A DNA stretch of 35,425 nucleotides, taken from contig CAWDHW010000025.1 of the NCBI GenBank assembly GCA_963802205.1, positions 1-35,425 of the forward strand. Direction: 5' to 3'. The notes beneath the pieces were generated by a model that saw only the letters and a list, made by a program, of their open reading frames with translations, made no database searches and was not told the DNA's origin. Every line of letters starts with the position of its first letter. Position 1 is the first letter of the stretch. Origin of the DNA: DYRB01 sp963802205. Its GTDB lineage: Bacteria > Pseudomonadota > Gammaproteobacteria > Chromatiales > Chromatiaceae. Positions 15,118-27,937 of this stretch are shown here, piece after piece. Both the position numbers and the translations under genes were made by a program.

Positions 15118-16152
15118 ATGCCTGCCTTTTTGTCCCTGGCCCTGCTCTGGCTCCTGCCCCTCGGCGCTATGGCCACGTCCCCCGACGGGGCCCTGAATCC
15201 GGGGATGGTCAACCCCGGTTACGAGGACAAGCCGGCGTGGTTCAAGCAGTCCTTCCTCGACCTGCGCGAGGACGTGGCCGAGGCGGCGGGACAGGGCCGG
15301 CGCGTCTTGCTGTATTTCTATCAGGACGGCTGCCCATACTGCACCAAGCTGTTGCGGGAGGGCTTCGGCGACCAGGAGATCGCCGCCCTGACCCGCAGTG
15401 GCTTCGACGTCATCGCCGTCAACCTCTGGGGGGACCGGGATGTCACCGGCCTCCAGGGTGAGGCGACCACCGAGAAGGCCTTCGCCGCCGGGCTCAAGGT
15501 CCAGTACACCCCGACGATGCTGATGCTCGACGAGGCCGGCCAGGTGGTCCTGCGCATCGACGGTTATTTCCCACCGCACCGGCTGCGCACCGCCCTGGAC
15601 TACGTGGCCCAGCGCCGCGAGCGTGAGGGCCAGAGCTTCCAGGCGTTCTACCTCGCTGCCGACCCCAAGGCCGCCTCCGGCCAGCTCCACGCCGAGGGCG
15701 GCTTTCTGACGGCGCCGCTGCGCTTGGCACGTCCCGGGGCCACACGGCCCCTGGTGGTGATGTTTGAGCAGCCCACCTGCCCCTCCTGCGACGAACTGCA
15801 CGGGGACATCCTGCGCCGCGAGCCTGTCGCCTGGTCGCTCTCTGCCTTCGACGCGGCGGTGGTCAATGCCTGGTCGAGCGAGACGGTGCAGACCCCGGAC
15901 GGGCGCGAGCTGCCGTTGCGCGCCTGGTCCCAGGAACTGGGCATCGAATACACCCCGTCCCTGGTCTTCTTCGACCCCCAGGGGCGCGAGGTCTTCCGCA
16001 CCGCCGGTTACCTCAAGGGCTTTCACATCCACGGTGCCCTGGACTACGTCGCCACCGGGGCCTATGTTTGGCAGCCCAATTTTCAGCGCTACCTCCAGGC
16101 CCGCCGCGCCGCCCTGGAGGCCAGGGGCTTCAAGGTCGAGCTGATGGAATAG
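15118..16152 (+). CDS. exported protein with two thioredoxin-fold domains
   Basis: A 344-residue protein with a signal peptide (MPAFLSLALLWLLPLGAMA). Domain 1 (about 40-175) has the redox motif CPYC in LLYFYQDGCPYCTKLLREGF and the cis-Pro loop VQYTPTMLMLDEAGQVV. Domain 2 (about 200-325) repeats the plan with CPSC in FEQPTCPSCDELHGDIL and IEYTPSLVFFDPQGREV. It resembles two SoxW-like/thioredoxin-fold_2 domains in tandem and probably reduces or shuttles disulfides in the periplasm. The start is set by GGGAG at 15106-15110. The secreted 14-Cys protein 340 bases downstream is a possible client; that link is inferred from proximity only. Confidence 0.85.
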   Translation: MPAFLSLALLWLLPLGAMATSPDGALNPGMVNPGYEDKPAWFKQSFLDLREDVAEAAGQGRRVLLYFYQDGCPYCTKLLREGFGDQEIAALTRSGFDVIAVNLWGDRDVTGLQGEATTEKAFAAGLKVQYTPTMLMLDEAGQVVLRIDGYFPPHRLRTALDYVAQRREREGQSFQAFYLAADPKAASGQLHAEGGFLTAPLRLARPGATRPLVVMFEQPTCPSCDELHGDILRREPVAWSLSAFDAAVVNAWSSETVQTPDGRELPLRAWSQELGIEYTPSLVFFDPQGREVFRTAGYLKGFHIHGALDYVATGAYVWQPNFQRYLQARRAALEARGFKVELME

Positions 16153-16181
16153 GGCCAGCCCCCTGGCCAGCCCAGCGAGCC

Positions 16182-16450
16182 ATGGACCTCACGGACTACC
16201 CGACATGCTGGAGCCCAAGATGCGCAAGGAGCTGGACGACCCGCTGGTACTGGCGAAGAAGCAGGTGGCCGTGAGCTGGTGCGCCAATGCCTCCGGCCAC
16301 GCCCTCTCCTATGGGGGCAAGCCCTGGCAGTATCTGCTGATCCCTCACGACGCCATTGCCGAGAACATGACACTGAACGGGCTGACGAGTCGGTTCGGGG
16401 CCCAGGAGGTTGCTTACCCTGAGGCTGGCGCTCGCGCCGAGCGGGGTTAA
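16182..16450 (+). pseudogene. fragment of a type III restriction/helicase (Res subunit-like) gene, C-terminal part
   Basis: It begins MDLTDYP, then after a missing base continues MLEPKMRKELDDPLVLAKKQ, WCANASGHALSYGGKPWQYL and LIPHDAIAENMTLNGL. The KPW-YLLIPHDAI-ENMTL block is typical of the last ~70 residues of large restriction-helicase subunits (type III Res-like). The helicase and nuclease domains are absent and the tail after TSRFG is unrelated. It is a stranded 3' end between two intact exported-protein genes, so a larger restriction gene was lost from here. Confidence 0.6.
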
Positions 16451-16491
16451 GATAGCGGCCCGCAATCGCAGGCCCATCTCAGGCAGTATCC

Positions 16492-18012
16492 ATGACCAAG
16501 ACCCTCCCAGCCCTCGGGCTCCTGGCCCTGTCCATTCTCCCGATGACCGCGGCGGCGGAGATCCCCGCCACCCCGGTCATGAGCCTCTACCAATTCAATG
16601 GGGCTCGGGAGATACCCTACTACGAGATCGACACCTTCCGCCGCAATGGCCCGAGCAGCCCCGCCGGGACCCTGGCCCAGGGGACCTCGCTCATCCCCTG
16701 CCTGGTGATCCGCGACGGCGAGGCCCTGACGGATGCCAAGGGCACGCCTTACGTCGGCTTCGAACTGGTGGTGGACTCGCGCAAGGCCACGGGCGCCGAC
16801 ACCCAGGTTTTCAAGAGCGCCTTCGCCAGGCGCCAGGGGATGAAGGTCCAGAATCATCACTGCGGCCCGTCGGTGAAGCACGTCATCGACGTGCGCCAGC
16901 TCTACCCGCTGGAGAAGGCGCCCTTCTTCGACCCGCCGCGGCAAGGTGGGGGCAAGGCAAGCAAGGGGCAGGGCGGACTCGACGCCATCGTCCGCGCCTT
17001 CCACAACTCCTCCCAGTGCGCCAACGCCAACCGCAGCCTGCTCGGGCGGCGCGGCGCCCTGGAATCGGCCTGGGAGGGCTTCAGCGCCGCCAATCCCGGG
17101 GGCTGGTCCGGCGCCGATCTGGCCCGCGCCAAGGGGCTGGACTATACGATGCGCACCGCCCTGTTCGAGGGTCACCTGGAGCGCGGCTGCAATGCCTATG
17201 GGGGCTGCGAGCGCAATATCGTTGCCCTGTCGATCCGTAACCGCGCCCTGGAAGGCTGCACCAGCCGCCAAGGGTGCCGGCGCGAGGGGGACTTCCAGGG
17301 TGTCTCGGCGAACGTCAGCCAGTACAACATCTGGGACGAGTACCTGACGGGGATCTCCGGGCTCACGGCCTGTTATCTGCGCGACGATCTGGCTGACGAG
17401 CCCTTCTACACCAAGCTCCAGGCCATGTACGCCCAGAACCTGCCGGACGTGGAGGCCATCCTGTTCGGCAGCGATGCGGACCTCACGCGCATCTTTTCCG
17501 GGGCCTCTCTGGGGGACATCAAAAGCCTGCGCCACTACTACCATGCGCCGGCCATGGGCAAATGCTTCCCCAACCATGACCGGGTCGAGTTCATCTCCGG
17601 GGCCGTGGCGCGCAAGGGCGGGGACTTTGCCCTGCTCGCCAACACCCGCATCCAGGTCGGCGCCAAGGCGGACGGGGGCTACGGCTTCAAGGAGTTCCGT
17701 TTCGACCAGGAGGAGGAACGCGACCGTATCCGCATCGAGGACAACTATCCCGGCTTCGTGGTGGACGCGCGTAAGGTGGATCTGAAGCCCGCCAAGAACT
17801 GCCCGCCCTACGGCATCCCGGCGGGCTGTAGCCACAAGAGCGTGGGGCGTCACCGGACAGTCCCGCCGTGGCTGAAGGAGGGCAAGCCCCTGGCCCTGAC
17901 CTGCCACATGCAGGATCGCGGCGAGTCCTGCAAGGGCGCCCCGAGCCGCAAGGCGGCCACCGTGGGCGGGGTCTGCGATACCCAGATGCGTCCGGTTTCG
18001 GGGGTCAAATAG
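16492..18012 (+). CDS. secreted cysteine-rich protein of unknown function (14 Cys)
   Basis: A 506-residue protein with a clean signal peptide (MTKTLPALGLLALSILPMTAAAE). No known family is recognised. The mature part has 14 cysteines, several in pairs (GCNAYGGCERN, GCTSRQGCRRE, NCPPYGIPAGC, TCHMQDRGESC), which suggests about seven disulfides in the periplasm or outside the cell. A FDPPRQGGGKASKGQGG loop near 145-160 may separate two domains, and HHCGPSVKHVIDVRQLYPLE precedes it. Only a weak ribosome-binding site (AGGC) precedes the ATG at 16492. The tandem-thioredoxin gene upstream would be a sensible folding partner. Base composition matches the neighbours, so recent transfer is not suggested. 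Confidence 0.75.
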   Translation: MTKTLPALGLLALSILPMTAAAEIPATPVMSLYQFNGAREIPYYEIDTFRRNGPSSPAGTLAQGTSLIPCLVIRDGEALTDAKGTPYVGFELVVDSRKATGADTQVFKSAFARRQGMKVQNHHCGPSVKHVIDVRQLYPLEKAPFFDPPRQGGGKASKGQGGLDAIVRAFHNSSQCANANRSLLGRRGALESAWEGFSAANPGGWSGADLARAKGLDYTMRTALFEGHLERGCNAYGGCERNIVALSIRNRALEGCTSRQGCRREGDFQGVSANVSQYNIWDEYLTGISGLTACYLRDDLADEPFYTKLQAMYAQNLPDVEAILFGSDADLTRIFSGASLGDIKSLRHYYHAPAMGKCFPNHDRVEFISGAVARKGGDFALLANTRIQVGAKADGGYGFKEFRFDQEEERDRIRIEDNYPGFVVDARKVDLKPAKNCPPYGIPAGCSHKSVGRHRTVPPWLKEGKPLALTCHMQDRGESCKGAPSRKAATVGGVCDTQMRPVSGVK

Positions 18013-18350
18013 GGCCGTAGGTCGGGCGTGAGGGAAGCGCTGCGGATGCACCCCCCCGCCAAGCCCTCCAGCATCCGCTTGAATAGCCCCAGCATTGCCC
18101 AGATCAAGCACGCACAACCGGGGTCACGCGGGGCACCCCTTGCCCGGCTACCTCGCTGCCCGGCAAAACCCACGCCTGGGGCATCGGCACCGGTGGACGC
18201 CGATGTCAGCGAGGCATCTGGGTGATGCTTCAGGGCTGATATTTTCCCAGAAAGCTAGGATTTTGGGTCTGGCGTCACTACAATAATCGGCCCGCAGGGC
18301 GGCTATGCCCCACTTGACCCCTCAGCAATCCACACCGGTTCCCAAACGCC
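18013..18350. other. 338-base gap upstream of metK
   Basis: It holds an inverted repeat GCGGATGC/GCATCCGC (18042-18078, 21-base loop) that could end transcription of the cysteine-rich gene, and a stray GTAGGTCGGGC (18018-18028) identical to the arm of the REP hairpin at 19526. The metK promoter should lie near the AT-richer stretch 18235-18290, where TACAAT (about 18279) is a possible -10 box. No known SAM-riboswitch core was recognised. Confidence 0.45.
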
Positions 18351-19520
18351 ATGGCAAAAGACTACGTTTTCACGTCGGAGTCCGTTTCCGAGGGCCACCC
18401 CGACAAGGTCGCCGACCAGATCTCCGATGCAGTCCTGGACGCGATCCTCATCGAGGACCCGGACCCGCAGCACGCCCGCGTAGCCTGTGAGACCATGATC
18501 AAGACCGGGGCCGTGATCGTGGGCGGAGAGATCACCACCAACGCCTGGATCGACCTCGACGAGGTCGTGCGCAAGGTGGTCTGCGATATCGGCTACACCA
18601 GTTCCCACGTCGGGTTCGATGGCTCGACCTGTGCCGTCATGTCCCTGATCGGCAAACAGTCCAGCGACATCGCCCAAGGCGTGGACCGTTCCGCCCCCGA
18701 GGCGCAGGGTGCCGGCGACCAGGGCCTGATGTTCGGTTACGCCACCAACGAGACCGACGTCCTCATGCCCGCCGCTATCACCTATGCCCACCGGCTGGTG
18801 CAGCGCCAATCCGAGATGCGCAAGACCCACGTCCTGCCCTGGCTGCGCCCCGACGCCAAGTCCCAGGTCACGCTGCGCTATTCCGACGGTAAAGTGGTCG
18901 CGGTGGATGCTGTGGTCCTCTCGACCCAGCATGACCCGGACGTGGACTACAGACACCTGTGCGAGGCGGTGATGGAGAACATCATCCAGCCTGTGATCCC
19001 CGCCGAGTGGATCCACAAGGGAACCAAGTTCCACATCAACCCGACCGGGTCCTTCGTCATCGGCGGTCCCGTGGGCGACTGCGGCCTGACTGGGCGCAAG
19101 ATCATCGTCGATACCTACGGCGGGGCCGCCCGTCACGGCGGCGGGGCCTTCTCCGGCAAGGACCCGTCGAAGGTGGACCGTTCCGCCGCCTACGCCGGGC
19201 GCTACGTGGCCAAGAACATCGTCGCCGCCGGCCTGGCAGAGCGCTGCGAGATCCAGGTCTCCTACGCCATCGGTGTCGCTGAACCGACCTCCATCTCCAT
19301 CGAGACCTTCGGCACCGCCAAGATCGACGAGGAGCGCATCGCCCAACTGGTGCGCGAGCATTTCGACCTGCGCCCCTACGGCATCGTGCAAATGCTCGAC
19401 CTGGTGCGGCCCATCTACCGCAAGACCGCGGCCTACGGGCACTTCGGGCGCGAGGAGCCGGAGTTCACCTGGGAGCGCACCGACCGCGCCGAGGCCCTGC
19501 GCGAGGCGGCCGGGCTCTGA
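18351..19520 (+). CDS. metK: S-adenosylmethionine synthetase
   Basis: MetK makes SAM from methionine and ATP. The 389-residue protein is full length with the family landmarks: FTSESVSEGHPDKVADQISD at the N-terminus, GAGDQGLMFGYATNET (methionine/ATP site), the P-loop-like GGGAFSGKDPSKVDRSAAY and IGVAEPTSISIETFGT. The ATG at 18351 gives the canonical MAK-VFTSES start, though the ribosome-binding site is weak. It leads the SAM-cycle block metK-ahcY-metF, separated from ahcY by a REP hairpin and a riboswitch, so ahcY can be controlled independently. Confidence 0.98.
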   Translation: MAKDYVFTSESVSEGHPDKVADQISDAVLDAILIEDPDPQHARVACETMIKTGAVIVGGEITTNAWIDLDEVVRKVVCDIGYTSSHVGFDGSTCAVMSLIGKQSSDIAQGVDRSAPEAQGAGDQGLMFGYATNETDVLMPAAITYAHRLVQRQSEMRKTHVLPWLRPDAKSQVTLRYSDGKVVAVDAVVLSTQHDPDVDYRHLCEAVMENIIQPVIPAEWIHKGTKFHINPTGSFVIGGPVGDCGLTGRKIIVDTYGGAARHGGGAFSGKDPSKVDRSAAYAGRYVAKNIVAAGLAERCEIQVSYAIGVAEPTSISIETFGTAKIDEERIAQLVREHFDLRPYGIVQMLDLVRPIYRKTAAYGHFGREEPEFTWERTDRAEALREAAGL

Positions 19521-19525
19521 CCCAC

Positions 19526-19578
19526 TGTAGGTCGGGCTTCAGCCCGACCGCTCGGGCCGGGCTGAAGCCCGACCTACA
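19526..19578. repeat. long REP-type hairpin between metK and ahcY
   Basis: TGTAGGTCGGGCTTCAGCCC at the left and GGGCTGAAGCCCGACCTACA at the right pair almost perfectly over about 20 bases around a short GC-rich centre. Each arm also contains its own small hairpin (GGGCTTCAGCCC). It starts five bases after the metK stop and probably acts as a transcript end or 3' stabiliser, isolating the riboswitch-controlled ahcY. Confidence 0.85.
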
Positions 19579-19591
19579 ATAACCACACCGT

Positions 19592-19664
19592 CCCCGAGGA
19601 GCGTTGCGACCCCAGCAGGGGCCAGGCTCGGGGGTGGTCCTCCCTTCCAACGGCGCTCACTCAA
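19592..19664 (+). promoter_or_regulatory. S-adenosylhomocysteine (SAH) riboswitch
   Basis: The conserved blocks of the ahcY-motif riboswitch are present in order: CCCGAGGAGCGTTGCGAC (19593-19610), GCCAGGCTCGGG (19621-19632) and CAACGGCGCTCAC (19648-19660). CCGAG pairs with CTCGG to form P1, and GAGCG with CGCTC to form the closing pseudoknot element. It lies just upstream of ahcY and ends about 25 bases before the start codon. In this class SAH binding turns expression on, which fits a gene that destroys SAH. The ribosome-binding site (TGGAG) is downstream of the last block. Confidence 0.93.
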
Positions 19665-19687
19665 GTTAATCACTGGAGCTGACTACC

Positions 19688-21094
<1,407 letters not shown>

Positions 21095-21130
21095 TTGCGC
21101 CTTTCGGCTTCCGATGCGGTTCATACCTGG

Positions 21131-21159
21131 CCGCATCCTACGAAGGCTGTAGGATGCGG
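21131..21159. repeat. inverted repeat between ahcY and metF
   Basis: CCGCATCCTAC and GTAGGATGCGG flank a 7-base loop, a perfect 11-bp hairpin. Related half-sites (GATGCGGTT) lie at about 21113 and 21188, giving a small cluster of the same dispersed repeat in the 140-base gap. There is no T-tract, so read-through into metF is possible. Confidence 0.75.
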
Positions 21160-21234
21160 TGACGAAGGAACCCCATCGCTCACCGTCGATGCGGTTCGTG
21201 TCACGCCGCATCCCATGCACTGGAGGCCCAGTCC

Positions 21235-22101
21235 ATGTCCCAAGACCAGCCTACCTACAGCTTCGAGCTCTTCCCGCCCAAGACCCCCGAGGGTATGGAA
21301 AAGCTCAAGGCCCAGGTCGAACGGCTCAACGCGGTCGGCCCGCGTTATTTCTCATGCACCTATGGGGCGGCCGGCTCCACCCGGGAGCGCACCCTCGATA
21401 CTGTCGCCTGGCTGCGCGGCCAGGGTATCGACACGGCACCGCATCTGGCCTGCATCGGCTCCAGCCGGGCCGAAATCGCCGAGATCCTCGGCTACTACCG
21501 CACCCAGGGCATCCGCCGCATCGTCGCCCTGCGCGGGGATCTGCCCTCCGGCATGGGCATGGGGAGCACCGGGGACTTCCGCTACGCCAATGAACTGGTC
21601 ACCTTCATCCGTGCCGAGCACGGCGACTGGTTCCACATCGAGGTCGCCGCCTACCCCGAGTTCCACCCCCAGGCCCCGAATGCAGCGAAGGACCTTGAGC
21701 ATTTCCGGCGCAAGGTCGAGGCCGGGGCCAACGCCGCGATCACCCAGTATTTCTACAACGCCGATGCCTACTTCGCCTTCGTCGATGCCTGCAACCGCAT
21801 GGGGCTCGACCTGCCGGTGGTGCCTGGCATCATGCCGATCACCAACTTCACCCAGCTCGCCCGCTTCTCCGACGCCTGCGGGGCCGAGATCCCGCGCTGG
21901 ATACGCCGGCGCATGGAGGGCATGGGAGACGATCTGGAGGAGATCCGTTCCTTCGGACACCGGGTTGTGCTGAACCTGTGCCGCCAGCTCCTGGATGGCG
22001 GGGCCCCGGGGCTGCACTTCTACACCATGAATCAGGCTGGCCCCAGCCTTCAGCTCTGGCGCGACCTGGACCTGCCGGAGCCGACGACCGGCACCGCCTG
22101 A
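21235..22101 (+). CDS. metF: 5,10-methylenetetrahydrofolate reductase
   Basis: MetF is the FAD enzyme that makes 5-methyl-THF for methionine synthase. The 288-residue protein has YSFELFPPKTPEGMEKL, the conserved FSCTYGAAGSTRERT, IRRIVALRGDLPSGMG, FHIEVAAYPEFHPQA, ANAAITQYFYNADAYF, GIMPITNFTQLARF and the C-terminal APGLHFYTMNQA. GGAGG lies upstream of the ATG at 21235. With metK and ahcY it completes most of the SAM cycle; methionine synthase is not in the window. Confidence 0.97.
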   Translation: MSQDQPTYSFELFPPKTPEGMEKLKAQVERLNAVGPRYFSCTYGAAGSTRERTLDTVAWLRGQGIDTAPHLACIGSSRAEIAEILGYYRTQGIRRIVALRGDLPSGMGMGSTGDFRYANELVTFIRAEHGDWFHIEVAAYPEFHPQAPNAAKDLEHFRRKVEAGANAAITQYFYNADAYFAFVDACNRMGLDLPVVPGIMPITNFTQLARFSDACGAEIPRWIRRRMEGMGDDLEEIRSFGHRVVLNLCRQLLDGGAPGLHFYTMNQAGPSLQLWRDLDLPEPTTGTA

Positions 22102-22352
22102 AATCCTAGGGTTCCTTGAGCGACCGGGCACTTTTCAAATGGGCCAAATTTGTACCCCGCACAACGGCCGGGGGTTCCCAGCGGGAGGGCTGCTGCATTT
22201 CCGCGTAAGCGCGGGCGAGTCCGCGCCTACGCCTCCTCGGTCTGAGGCGAAGCCTCGCTAAAAAATGATAGGGGGATTGCGAATTGTCAGTGTCGTCCCG
22301 AGGACCGGCTGGTAATTTGAATCTCGGAGATATCCACTCCTCCCTTGAAGCA

Positions 22353-22389
22353 GCCGCCCCGATCCACGTTCCGGGGCGGCCGTTTTTTT
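22353..22389 (+). terminator. strong Rho-independent terminator with no obvious gene upstream
   Basis: GCCGCCCCG (22353-22361) pairs with CGGGGCGGC (22372-22380), followed after two bases by seven Ts. metF ended 250 bases earlier, so this probably closes an unannotated short transcript, perhaps a small RNA starting around 22250-22290. Confidence 0.85.
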
Positions 22390-22516
22390 GCCACGCGCGT
22401 CTGGGCCGCCGCCGCTGTCACTCCACAATTGACTCCGTCGGCCCACTGCGACGGAGCGACTCGGTCCGGTCACACGATACGGGAAAGCTTGAAATTCCGT
22501 GAAAAACGCGAATAAA

Positions 22517-22537
22517 AACCAATAAATATAATTGGTT
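22517..22537. repeat. AT-rich palindrome, operator-like
   Basis: AACCAAT and ATTGGTT flank AAATATA, a perfect 7-7-7 palindrome 220 bases before the helicase gene. It could be a regulator site overlapping a promoter; no regulator is identified. Confidence 0.55.
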
Positions 22538-22755
22538 GCAGGCTATTTCTCCAGGCAGCCGATCACTTTGGCCATGCGCGGAACCAGAGTGATATACCCC
22601 ACTAATTTCATTCGCGTTTTGGCATTTTTGCCAAGCAATCGGCGAATCTTTGTCGATGGATTTCCTCCTTCCTGGGCAATGCAGGCCGTCTTTGCCCTTG
22701 GGCGAATCCGCCGCTTGCCCCACAATGTCGCCCCCTCCCCAATCCGCCCCGTGCT

Positions 22756-26049
<3,294 letters not shown>

Positions 26050-26277
26050 GGCAGAGACATTTCCAGCCAATCGATTCCTTCGCGGCTGTAGCATTTCCGT
26101 ATCGATAGTGTCGGTGCCGGACTGTCCACCCCGCAGCCATCTGCGTTTGCCCTGTACGACACCCGCACCGATCCTGGGCCCCTGCGCCCCTTTCCGGTGC
26201 CGCCGTTCCAGCTTTACCTTGCTCGGTTTGGCAATGGTAGACTCTGGACTTCCCAGCCCCACACGACAGGACCCAGC

Positions 26278-27534
26278 ATGGCCTACGACAAGATTCAACC
26301 CCCCGCCGACGGCGCCAAGATCCAGGTCAACGCCGACTTCTCCCTCAATGTCCCGGACAACCCAATCATCCCCTATATCGAAGGGGACGGCATCGGCATC
26401 GACATCAGCCCGGTGATGATCGACGTGGTGGATGCGGCGGTCGCCAAGGCCTATGGCGGCAAACGGAAGATCCACTGGATGGAGATCTACGCCGGAGAGA
26501 AGTCTACCCGGCTCTACGGTGAAGACGTGTGGCTTCCGGCGGAGACCTTGACCGCAGTCAAGGATTTCGTCGTTTCCATCAAAGGGCCCCTGACCACTCC
26601 GGTGGGCGGCGGCATCCGCTCGCTGAACGTGACCCTGCGCCAGGAACTGGACCTCTACGTCTGCCTGCGCCCGGTGCGCTACTTCAGAGGGACGCCGAGT
26701 CCAGTCAAGGAGCCGGAACACACCGACATGGTGATCTTCCGCGAGAATGCCGAAGACATCTACGCCGGCATCGAGTGGGCGGCGCGCTCGCCCCAGGCGC
26801 AGAAGGTCATCGCCTTCCTGCAACAGGAGATGGGGGTCACCAAGATCCGCTTCCCGGAAAGCTCCGGGATCGGCATCAAGCCGGTCTCTGAGGAGGGGAC
26901 CAAGCGCCTGGTGCGCAAGGCCATCCAGTACGCCATCGACAACGACCGCCCCTCAGTGACCCTGGTCCACAAGGGCAATATCATGAAGTTCACCGAAGGG
27001 GCCTTCAAACAGTGGGGCTATGACCTCGCCCGGGAGGAGTTCGGCGCCACGGATATCGACGGCGGGCCTTGGTGCCGCTTCAAGAACCCCAAGACCGGGC
27101 GCGAGATCGTGGTGAAGGATGTAATTGCCGACGCCTTCCTGCAACAGATCCTGCTGCGCCCCAAGGACTATTCGGTCATCGCCACCCTCAACCTCAACGG
27201 CGACTACATCTCCGACGCCTTGGCGGCGCAGGTCGGCGGTATCGGCATGGCCCCTGGGGCCAACCTGTCGGACTCGGTGGCGATGTTCGAGGCAACCCAC
27301 GGGACCGCCCCAAAGTATGCCGGCAAGGACATGGTCAACCCCAGTTCGCTGATCCTGTCGGCGGAGATGATGCTGCGTCACATGGGCTGGACCGAGGCAG
27401 CCGACCTGATCATCAAGGGCGTAGAGGGGGCCATCGCCGCCAAGACGGTGACCTACGACCTGGAGCGCCTGATGGAGGGTGCCACCAAATTGAGCTGCTC
27501 CGAGTTCGGCGAGGCACTGGTCAGCAAGATGTAA
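26278..27534 (+). CDS. icd: NADP-dependent isocitrate dehydrogenase
   Basis: Icd oxidises isocitrate to 2-oxoglutarate and CO2 in the TCA cycle. The 418-residue length and sequence match the E. coli type: IPYIEGDGIGIDISPVMIDV, WMEIYAGEKSTRLYG, the substrate loop GPLTTPVGGGIRSLNVTLRQ (phosphorylatable Ser in GGGIRSLN), YVCLRPVRYFRGTPSPVKEP, RENAEDIYAGIEW, LVHKGNIMKFTEGAF, NLNGDYISDALAAQVGGIG and the NADP-type ATHGTAPKYAGKD. Start 26278 (MAYDKI) is preferred to 26197 for its CAGGA and family-like N-terminus. Neighbouring cspD is convergent, as often in this conserved region. Confidence 0.97.
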   Translation: MAYDKIQPPADGAKIQVNADFSLNVPDNPIIPYIEGDGIGIDISPVMIDVVDAAVAKAYGGKRKIHWMEIYAGEKSTRLYGEDVWLPAETLTAVKDFVVSIKGPLTTPVGGGIRSLNVTLRQELDLYVCLRPVRYFRGTPSPVKEPEHTDMVIFRENAEDIYAGIEWAARSPQAQKVIAFLQQEMGVTKIRFPESSGIGIKPVSEEGTKRLVRKAIQYAIDNDRPSVTLVHKGNIMKFTEGAFKQWGYDLAREEFGATDIDGGPWCRFKNPKTGREIVVKDVIADAFLQQILLRPKDYSVIATLNLNGDYISDALAAQVGGIGMAPGANLSDSVAMFEATHGTAPKYAGKDMVNPSSLILSAEMMLRHMGWTEAADLIIKGVEGAIAAKTVTYDLERLMEGATKLSCSEFGEALVSKM

Positions 27535-27570
27535 CCCAGCCTGAGGATGGTGCAGGCCGCAAATAGCCTC

Positions 27571-27598
27571 GGGGTCTGCGGTGGGAACCGCAGGCCCC
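27571..27598. terminator. hairpin between convergent icd and cspD
   Basis: GGGGTCTGCGGT and ACCGCAGGCCCC pair over 12 bases (one G-T) around a GGGA loop. Its place between converging stops suggests a shared terminator, but neither side has a good T-tract, so it may need Rho or act only as a 3' stabiliser. Confidence 0.55.
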
Positions 27599-27633
27599 GC
27601 ACCCTGGTATTCGGGACCGATCAGCCCCTCCTT

Positions 27634-27840
27634 TCAGCTGACCCGGCTGACCAGGGCGGCGTGCAGCCCCTTCGGACCCTGGGTAATCTCAAACTCGACC
27701 TTTTGCCCTTCCTTCAAAGTCTTGTAACCGTCCATCGTGATGGCCGAGTAATGGACGAAGACGTCCTCTTCACGCCCATCCGGCTTGACGAAGCCGTAGC
27801 CCTTGGCATTGTTGAACCACTTGACAATACCGATAGTCAT
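27634..27840 (-). CDS. cspD: cold-shock-domain protein, CspD-like
   Basis: A 68-residue cold-shock domain with RNP1 (KGYGFVKP) and RNP2 (DVFVHY). The segment YSAITMDGYKTLKEGQKVEF is closer to CspD than to CspA, and the neighbours (icd, then clpS-clpA, infA) match the E. coli cspD locus. CspD binds single-stranded DNA and restrains replication in slow growth or stationary phase. ATG 27840 follows GAGGAG five bases upstream; a GTG two codons earlier is the alternative. It is divergent from clpS, with its own promoter at 27938-27965. Confidence 0.93.
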   Translation of the reverse strand: MTIGIVKWFNNAKGYGFVKPDGREEDVFVHYSAITMDGYKTLKEGQKVEFEITQGPKGLHAALVSRVS

Positions 27841-27937
27841 TGACACTCCTCCGAGATCCCATCTTTTACTTGGTGGCAGTCGTTCTCTTGTTGTGGAGGG
27901 CCGCCGGGCAGGACCGCGGATGGCACCTCAGTGCGGA

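Larger units (their letters stand above)
22102..22755. other. 654-base gap without protein genes, containing a possible small-RNA locus
   Basis: No open frame here has a family signature. It contains GC-rich inverted sequences near 22200-22257 (CGCGTAAGCGCGGGC; GAGGCGAAGCCTC), a strong terminator at 22353-22389 with no gene before it, an AT-rich palindrome at 22517-22537, and a hairpin TTGGC/GCCAA at 22619-22634. The part from 22490 to 22640 is markedly AT-rich for this genome and is the likely promoter region of the SNF2 gene. Confidence 0.5.

Noticed and set aside
15118..16152. DsbC/DsbG-type isomerase for the tandem-CxxC protein
   Set aside because: There is no DsbC dimerisation domain; both halves look like stand-alone SoxW-like/thioredoxin-fold_2 domains.
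18013..18350. SAM riboswitch upstream of metK
   Set aside because: I looked for the conserved cores of SAM-I, SAM-II and SAM-V type riboswitches and found none; only a generic inverted repeat is present.
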